Shown here: one piece after another, positions 63,204 to 64,000 of the stretch
How the letters are laid out: every line of letters starts with the position of its first letter
Numbering within the stretch: position 1 is the first letter of the stretch
Origin: Flavobacterium gilvum
GTDB lineage: Bacteria > Bacteroidota > Bacteroidia > Flavobacteriales > Flavobacteriaceae
Direction of reading: 5' to 3'
DNA: 64,000 bases
Assembly: GCF_001761465.1 (NCBI RefSeq)
Contig: NZ_CP017479.1
Location: 3,348,001-3,412,000 of the forward strand
The notes under the pieces: generated by a model
What the model was told of the DNA's origin: nothing
The model's input: the letters and a program-made list of their open reading frames with translations, nothing else
The model's database searches: none
Program-made: the position numbers and the translations under genes

Positions 63204-63893
63204 ATGAAAGTAATTTCCAATAAATCCAATCTCCAAATTCTGCACGAAGACAATCATCTAATTGTCGTAAATAAACGCGTAGGCGATATTGTGCAAGGAG
63301 ACAAAACAGGAGACAAACCATTAAGCGAAGTTGTAAAAGAATACATTAAAGAAAAATACAACAAGCCTGGCGAGGTATTTCTTGGAGTTGTTCATCGATT
63401 AGACAGACCAACCACAGGGATTGTCGTTTTTGCACGTACTAGCAAAGCTTTGGTACGTATGAATGAATTATTCAGTAATAGAGATACTCAAAAAACGTAT
63501 TGGGCTGTGGTAAAAAACAGACCATCCAAAAACGAAGACACCCTTGTTCACTACATAAAAAGAAACGAAAAAAACAACACTTCCAAGGCGCATACAAAAG
63601 AAGTTCCCGATAGCAAAATGGCTAGTTTGGAGTACAAAATCATCAAAGAACTGGATAATTATTTCGGACTCGAAATTCTATTGCATACTGGAAGACACCA
63701 TCAGATTCGAGCGCAATTATCTGCAATCGGTTCACCAATTAAGGGCGATTTAAAATACGGTTTTGACAGAAGTAATCCCGATGGAGGCATACATCTACAC
63801 GCCCGAAAACTGGAATTTATCCATCCTGTTTCGAAAGAAAAAATCATTATCGTTGCTCCAACACCTGACGAGGTAATTTGGAATGCCATTTGA
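63204..63893 (+). CDS. RluA-family pseudouridine synthase
   Basis: A 229-residue pseudouridine synthase without an S4 domain. The catalytic motif VHRLDRPTTGIVVFARTSKAL carries the RLD aspartate near residue 72; GRHHQIRAQLSAIGSPIKGD and the C-terminal HLHARKLEFIHP are also typical. It isomerises a uridine in rRNA or tRNA. The short form resembles RluA/TruC-like enzymes, so the exact site cannot be named. It is the last complete gene of the window. Confidence 0.9.
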   Translation: MKVISNKSNLQILHEDNHLIVVNKRVGDIVQGDKTGDKPLSEVVKEYIKEKYNKPGEVFLGVVHRLDRPTTGIVVFARTSKALVRMNELFSNRDTQKTYWAVVKNRPSKNEDTLVHYIKRNEKNNTSKAHTKEVPDSKMASLEYKIIKELDNYFGLEILLHTGRHHQIRAQLSAIGSPIKGDLKYGFDRSNPDGGIHLHARKLEFIHPVSKEKIIIVAPTPDEVIWNAI

Positions 63894-63907
63894 TTTTTTT
63901 TAAACAT

Positions 63908-63996
63908 ATAAGTCATTTAAGTTCATTTAAGACTAAATATTTTTTTCGGTGCTTCAAAGTTTTTGTTTATCAGTATAAAAAACTTAAATGACTTAT
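63908..63996. repeat. Inverted repeat of the flavobacterial AAACATATAAGTCAT family
   Basis: ATAAGTCATTTAAGTT (63908-63923) and AACTTAAATGACTTAT (63981-63996) are perfect complements around 57 bases. The left arm belongs to a 15-base string also present at 43041. It may act as a terminator after the pseudouridine synthase gene or be a small dispersed element. Confidence 0.6.
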
Positions 63997-64000
63997 CTGT

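Noticed and set aside
1..64000. CRISPR array, rRNA or tRNA genes
   Set aside because: No regularly spaced repeat array with unique spacers, no rRNA-like sequence and no cloverleaf was found by reading the intergenic regions.

Overview
The window is AT-rich chromosomal DNA from a Bacteroidota bacterium, most likely a Flavobacterium. The evidence is the Bacteroidota-type promoters (TTG-N19-TAnnTTTG, best seen before yebC), a TonB-dependent-receptor-like outer membrane protein, a secreted LamG protein with a type IX-secretion-like tail, the gene content of the core part, and intergenic repeats typical of flavobacteria. No rRNA, tRNA or CRISPR array was found by eye.

Positions 1 to about 22650 are accessory. 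A tyrosine recombinase (21051-22328, minus strand) lies just inside the right end. A 25-base direct repeat with one mismatch (652-676 and 22624-22648) is a candidate attachment-site pair for a 22-kb element. The right third (16.2-22.4 kb) is the mobility and replication module: an XRE regulator, an iteron-like origin, a primase/helicase, a small coupled protein, an excisionase-like protein, an unknown cargo gene and the integrase. The left two thirds carry cargo in several cassettes. First is a WYL regulator, a DEDDh exonuclease (with a broken partial duplicate upstream) and two tightly linked DUF262 proteins, which resemble a GmrSD-type defence module. Next are a metallophosphoesterase and a coiled-coil protein, bounded by three near-identical hairpin terminators. 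Then comes a compact four-gene operon (8606-11825). Its first protein ends in what looks like the C-terminal half of FtsZ without the GTPase half, and its last protein is a cytosolic leucine-rich-repeat protein with alternating acidic and basic repeats. After these are a frameshifted Asp-box gene, two orphan unknown genes and a third DUF262-DUF1524 protein. The FtsZ-like operon and the exonuclease/DUF262 operon are the best candidates for undescribed systems.

Positions 22.7-64 kb are ordinary core genome: Mpo1-like protein, NmrA-like reductase, gcvT, an S41 protease, yebC, a LamG protein, a cysteine-synthase-like enzyme, an S9 peptidase, ybaB, a GNAT acetyltransferase, threonine aldolase, prfB (with its +1 frameshift), a TlpA-like thioredoxin protein, a PAS histidine kinase, a short glucan-phosphorylase-like protein that lacks the PLP lysine, an acyl-CoA carboxylase subunit, a TetR-HlyD-EmrB-TolC efflux operon with two matching operators, doxX, menE, a CPBP protease, an ArsC-like protein, an outer membrane beta-barrel protein, sdaA, kup next to a KdpDE-like two-component pair, panB and an RluA-type pseudouridine synthase. 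Most gene ends carry clear hairpin terminators.
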